DNA from: Calothrix sp. PCC 7507
Lineage (GTDB): Bacteria; Cyanobacteriota; Cyanobacteriia; Cyanobacteriales; Nostocaceae
NCBI RefSeq assembly: GCF_000316575.1
Contig: NC_019682.1
Location: 2,788,001-2,852,000 of the forward strand
Direction of reading: 5' to 3'
Length of the DNA: 64,000 nt
This document shows, piece after piece, positions 61,601-64,000 of this stretch. The stretch's first letter is position 1. Every line of letters starts with the position of its first letter. The translations under genes and the position numbers were made by a program. The notes below the pieces were generated by a model. The model saw only the letters and a list, made by a program, of their open reading frames with translations, did not search any database and was not told the DNA's origin.

Positions 61601-63718
61601 TGTGTTCCCAATCCGGGTTGAGGCTTCGATATCGACTTCACTAGAACCAGATAATCCCAGAGAAGCGGTGAAGTCAAAGCTGTTGATTGGTAAACCGGAA
61701 TTATTGCGATCGTATAACCGAATGGTTTGGTCTTCGTCATCGGCAACGAAGATATAGTTAGAGTCGATCGCTATTGCTGTCGAAGCGTCACTCGTCCCCG
61801 TCAAGAAACGGCTGTTAGTATTACCAGCGGCTGAAGCAGCATATTTAATAACGTAGGAATTACTCAGTGTGCCGTCACTCACAGTAACTGTGATATCTGC
61901 AAAGCCTACACCAGTTGGGGTAATTTTCAGGTTGCGGCTATTCCCGGTTCCTGTAATTCCCAGGTTACCGTTAGCCACAACTGCGGTGTTGCTGCTGGTG
62001 GCTGTAACGGTTAAGGAACCTGCGGCTGTCTCTGCATCAGCAACGTTAAACTCAATCCCAATCGTGCGGGCGGGGTCGGTGGGGTCATTAATTACACCAC
62101 TGACAAAGGCTGCAGGGCTACCAGTGGGGCTATTGTTGGGAATGCTGAGGAAAGCGGTGACTTTCTCTGGATCAATTACTGTTTCGTTATCTGCCTGGAT
62201 TGTGGGAGCAGTGTTACCACCATCGTTATCAGTAATGTTAGCAATAACGTTGGCAATAGTAATACCGTTGTAGTTGCTATCGCTACTGGTTGCTAAGTAG
62301 CTGATATTACCAGTATGATTGCCTTCTCCTACTGCATCATCAACGGCAGTGACAGTCACCGTCTGTGGTACGTTCCAGTTAGCTGTGGTGAAACTCAGAG
62401 TTGCTGGGTTGGTTGTGGTTTGGCTACCAGGATTGATGCTGATGGTGACATTTGCTGTCGGCTGGGTTTTCAGCACTACTTTGTAGCTATCAGTAGCACC
62501 ACCTTCGGCAATGTTGGTGCTACCGCCAGATTGAAAGATGTTGACACCAGGACTAAAGTTGTAAATACCGGGGTTGCCAATATCTCCACCTGTAGAAGTT
62601 TGAGAATTCTGGGCATCATTTACAACAGAGAGCTTCCAATCAGCATCAATGGTAGTATCGTTGAGATTCGCTATTTCAGTCCAGCCACTCGCCCCTTGAG
62701 TGCGGATCGTACCGGCAAATGTTTGATCGTCATAGGTGAGGCGATCGACAAGGTTGTTAGAAGCATCGTATAGGTTGATTTCATCCGCACGTCCTAAGTT
62801 CTGATTCAACCCACCAATAACCTTAACTGTGCTAGGTAGATTCCAAGCTGTACGGAAAGCAGTTGCATCACTTTCTGTCAGGATCACCGACTCTCCTGGC
62901 TGTACGATACCGAAAGCACTCAGAGAAAATGAACCAGGTGTGCGGGAGTTATCATCAAAGCTCCAGCCAGTAAAATCTACCGCACTCGTGCCAAGGTTAG
63001 TAAATTCGACAAATTCACCGCTGACAGCAGCAGTTGTCGGATTGTACATATACTCGGTGATTTGGATGTTGGGAGTACCAGCTGTAACGGTGAATCCAGT
63101 TGCGCTGAAGGGTACATCTGGTGGTGTCCCATCAGCACTTTGATCGCCAGTACCATCTTGTGTCACCCAATTATTGGGATTATTAATTAGTGAAAGATAA
63201 GATGCGAAACTCGTCTGTCCACTACGCGAAGCATTATAAGCACCAATATCCGCATCATCATCAACACTGCTTAAGTCGATAGCATTAGTACCAGCTGTTA
63301 GCCCTGTTCCAGTCAACACCCCGTTAGCAGCACTAAACCCGCCATTAGCGATCGCTGTTAAAAAGACAGTTGGTGTGCCTGGTGTTCCCTGATAAGCATA
63401 AATCACCTCATCACCAGCAGCAATACCTCGGTTTCCACCTCTGCCAGTGACTGATGCCACAACTGTTCCTGTACTGGCTGAGATAGTACCAGTACCTATG
63501 TTGTCGATTCTAACGATGGTTCCTGCAGCAACAGCAGCAGTTGAAGTCCAACTAAAAGCACCTTCGTTAGTATCAGCGAAGCTAGAGCCATTCCACTCGT
63601 TATCCTCGAAGTAAATCGTTTCACCTGCAGGAATATTTACCAGCGCCACAAAGGCTAAATTGTCGTTGCCATCAGCGTTGAAACCTACGAATGCGATATT
63701 GCCAGCATTCAAAGCCAT
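58622..63718 (-). CDS. ExeM/NucH-type extracellular nuclease with lamin-tail, Calx-beta-like and DUF3616 domains and short RTX-like tail
   Basis: Approximate layout of this 1,698-residue protein: an N-terminal beta-domain (1-210; GNIAFVGFNADGND), a lamin-tail domain (215-390; QITEYMYNPTTAAVSGEF, GWSFDDNSRTPG), and Calx-beta-like and cadherin-like modules (395-620). A DUF3616 propeller (625-960; YIFVADDEDQTIRLYDR) and an OB-fold (985-1240; IEGIVVSAFLGSTKLNGFYV) lead to the endonuclease/exonuclease/phosphatase domain (about 1250-1580; VASFNVLNYF, ELENDGYG, ILGDLNAYAKED, SSDHDPVVVGLD). A short RTX-like tail (GTAGNDRIFGGAG) ends TQNFVF. OB plus EEP is the ExeM/NucH extracellular DNase arrangement. 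It probably digests extracellular DNA, supplying nucleotides for the SurE/PhoD enzymes encoded nearby. Confidence 0.88.
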   Translation of the reverse strand: MALNAGNIAFVGFNADGNDNLAFVALVNIPAGETIYFEDNEWNGSSFADTNEGAFSWTSTAAVAAGTIVRIDNIGTGTISASTGTVVASVTGRGGNRGIAAGDEVIYAYQGTPGTPTVFLTAIANGGFSAANGVLTGTGLTAGTNAIDLSSVDDDADIGAYNASRSGQTSFASYLSLINNPNNWVTQDGTGDQSADGTPPDVPFSATGFTVTAGTPNIQITEYMYNPTTAAVSGEFVEFTNLGTSAVDFTGWSFDDNSRTPGSFSLSAFGIVQPGESVILTESDATAFRTAWNLPSTVKVIGGLNQNLGRADEINLYDASNNLVDRLTYDDQTFAGTIRTQGASGWTEIANLNDTTIDADWKLSVVNDAQNSQTSTGGDIGNPGIYNFSPGVNIFQSGGSTNIAEGGATDSYKVVLKTQPTANVTISINPGSQTTTNPATLSFTTANWNVPQTVTVTAVDDAVGEGNHTGNISYLATSSDSNYNGITIANVIANITDNDGGNTAPTIQADNETVIDPEKVTAFLSIPNNSPTGSPAAFVSGVINDPTDPARTIGIEFNVADAETAAGSLTVTATSSNTAVVANGNLGITGTGNSRNLKITPTGVGFADITVTVSDGTLSNSYVIKYAASAAGNTNSRFLTGTSDASTAIAIDSNYIFVADDEDQTIRLYDRNNSGLPINSFDFTASLGLSGSSEVDIEASTRIGNTIYWLGSHSNNSSNEDRPNRERIFATQISGTGANTTLTFQGYYKFLEDDLIAWDNANGQVLGLAASAANGVSPEVANGFNIEGLTIAPDGTTAYVAFRAPNEPTTNRTKALIVPVTNFTSILNNSGGTTGSATFGSPIQLDLGGRGIRSIERNASNQYIIIAGPAGAATGTAPNDFRLYTWTGNSADAPVLRAADLTALNAGGSFESIVEVPNSLTSGTQIQVLVDNGDTVWYNDSTISKDLAQNNFQKFRSETITLGNEVTAPTITKIHDIQGSGSTFNTGFGGTRTIEGIVVSAFLGSTKLNGFYVQEEDADADTNFSTSEAIFVFDSSGQFTGVAGDKVRVTGTVAEFTSTSSGVTSSLTQLSSVTSVVNLGASTLPTITNIQLPVTSVADLERYEGMLVNVSGGTGNLTVTEYFELGRFGQVVLAANGASNQPGTDGRLDQYTQFNAPSVSGNSAYLAEIAKRQIILDDGRNTQNPDPIIFARGGNPLSASNTLRGGDTVASITGVLDERFEGYRIQTSTGVNFTPANPRPTTVPDVGGTLKVASFNVLNYFNGNGTGGGFPTSRGAENLNEFNRQRDKTIAAIIGLNADVVGLIELENDGYGATSAIQDLVNGLNAVAGAGTYAFINPGTSLATDEITVGLIYKPGKVTPVGAAAAIPNGYGSGSFDLVGRKPLAQTFQQISTGESFTAVVNHFKSKGSSSGGVGDADAGDGQGLSNGTRTRQAQDLAQWLATNPTNTTDPDYLILGDLNAYAKEDPLTTLQNAGYNNLLPNTSYSYVFDGQVGSLDHALGTSSLASQVTGAEKWHINADEPTVLDYNTNFKSAGQQTSLYNADAFRSSDHDPVVVGLDLYSINVIAPPAGSRNPITGTAGNDRIFGGAGAKTITTGAGRDEIVYTNINEVGHRITDFEVGKDKIVLTQLLDSLVSGGYNGTNAITDGYVKLVQGSTASASILQIDNDGLVGSAIFRNFLVLDNVSQQLANNTQNFVF

Positions 63719-64000
63719 AAATAGTGTCCCCTCTAAGTTGTTGTCAGATCTACATGAGAAATTCCCAATGGTGGCGACACCAGTAGAAGAGTTTGAGGAT
63801 GCGATCGCAGAGCGTCTTGTAGAGAAGCTATCCGCAGGAATCGCAATTTCCTAATTAGTAAGTACAAAACGTATAGTTCATGTTCTTTTAATTACATATG
63901 TATATCTGCTAGCGACAAGATTTTCGTGAATCTGATCTTGAAGCTCTGTAAAATTATTTAATAGACCTTCAATTCAGATGGTAGTTGCAACTTGATATTT
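63719..64000. other. Upstream region of the nuclease gene, to window edge
   Basis: AT-rich towards the right edge, with a HIP1 site at about 63801. It should hold the promoter of the ExeM/NucH-type gene. No gene start is visible before the edge. Confidence 0.45.

Overview
The window looks like the chromosome of a filamentous cyanobacterium of the Nostoc/Anabaena group. Evidence: a photosystem I subunit gene (psaK), a Psb32-like thylakoid protein, very frequent HIP1 octamers (GCGATCGC), short tandem heptamer arrays (STRR) between genes, small terminal-inverted-repeat elements, TPR/CHAT and WD40 proteins, and a PEP-CTERM protein. No rRNA, tRNA, CRISPR array or complete insertion sequence was found. 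The genus is inferred from style, not from a search.

Layout. 1-2898: a carbamoyltransferase fused to a methyltransferase, running off the left edge. 3.0-5.4 kb: an orphan PAS histidine kinase and a cysteine hydrolase-like protein. 6.0-7.4 kb: a three-gene cluster of small membrane/coiled proteins (TM protein, YtxH-like, DUF948-like). 7.8-14.9 kb: housekeeping genes (Psb32-like, cobH, dapB, psaK, sufE, an alpha/beta hydrolase) separated by repeat-rich spacers with at least four inverted-repeat elements. 15.0-21.1 kb, minus strand: a probable operon of a TPR-CHAT protease, a small zinc-ribbon protein, a Uma2-type nuclease and a membrane protein, next to a BrnT/BrnA toxin-antitoxin pair. 21.2-25.4 kb, plus strand: a metal-homeostasis group made of a G3E (CobW/COG0523) GTPase behind a Zur-like palindrome, a WD40 protein, a small exported CxCxxC protein and a metal-binding lipoprotein.

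25.5-63.7 kb, almost all minus strand, is the striking part. A type I secretion set (PpiC-like isomerase, ABC exporter with a cyclic-nucleotide-binding and a degenerate C39 domain, HlyD adaptor) is followed by a series of very large proteins without N-terminal signal peptides. Most end in RTX calcium-binding repeats or a DUF4114 module. Together they carry PhoD phosphatase, PhoX-like, glycerophosphodiesterase, beta-propeller phytase, phytase-like esterase, two SurE nucleotidase, and two endonuclease/exonuclease/phosphatase domains. The largest is 2,879 residues. The simplest reading is a secreted organophosphate-scavenging island in which DNA, nucleotides, phytate-like compounds, glycerophosphodiesters and phosphomonoesters are degraded outside the cell by mosaic enzymes exported by the adjacent T1SS. 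A broken paralogue and a duplicated promoter/terminator segment (39.4-40.8 kb) show that the array grew by tandem duplication and is still changing. A 2-oxoglutarate/iron oxygenase, an unrecognised 243-residue protein and a PEP-CTERM protein are embedded in this region.
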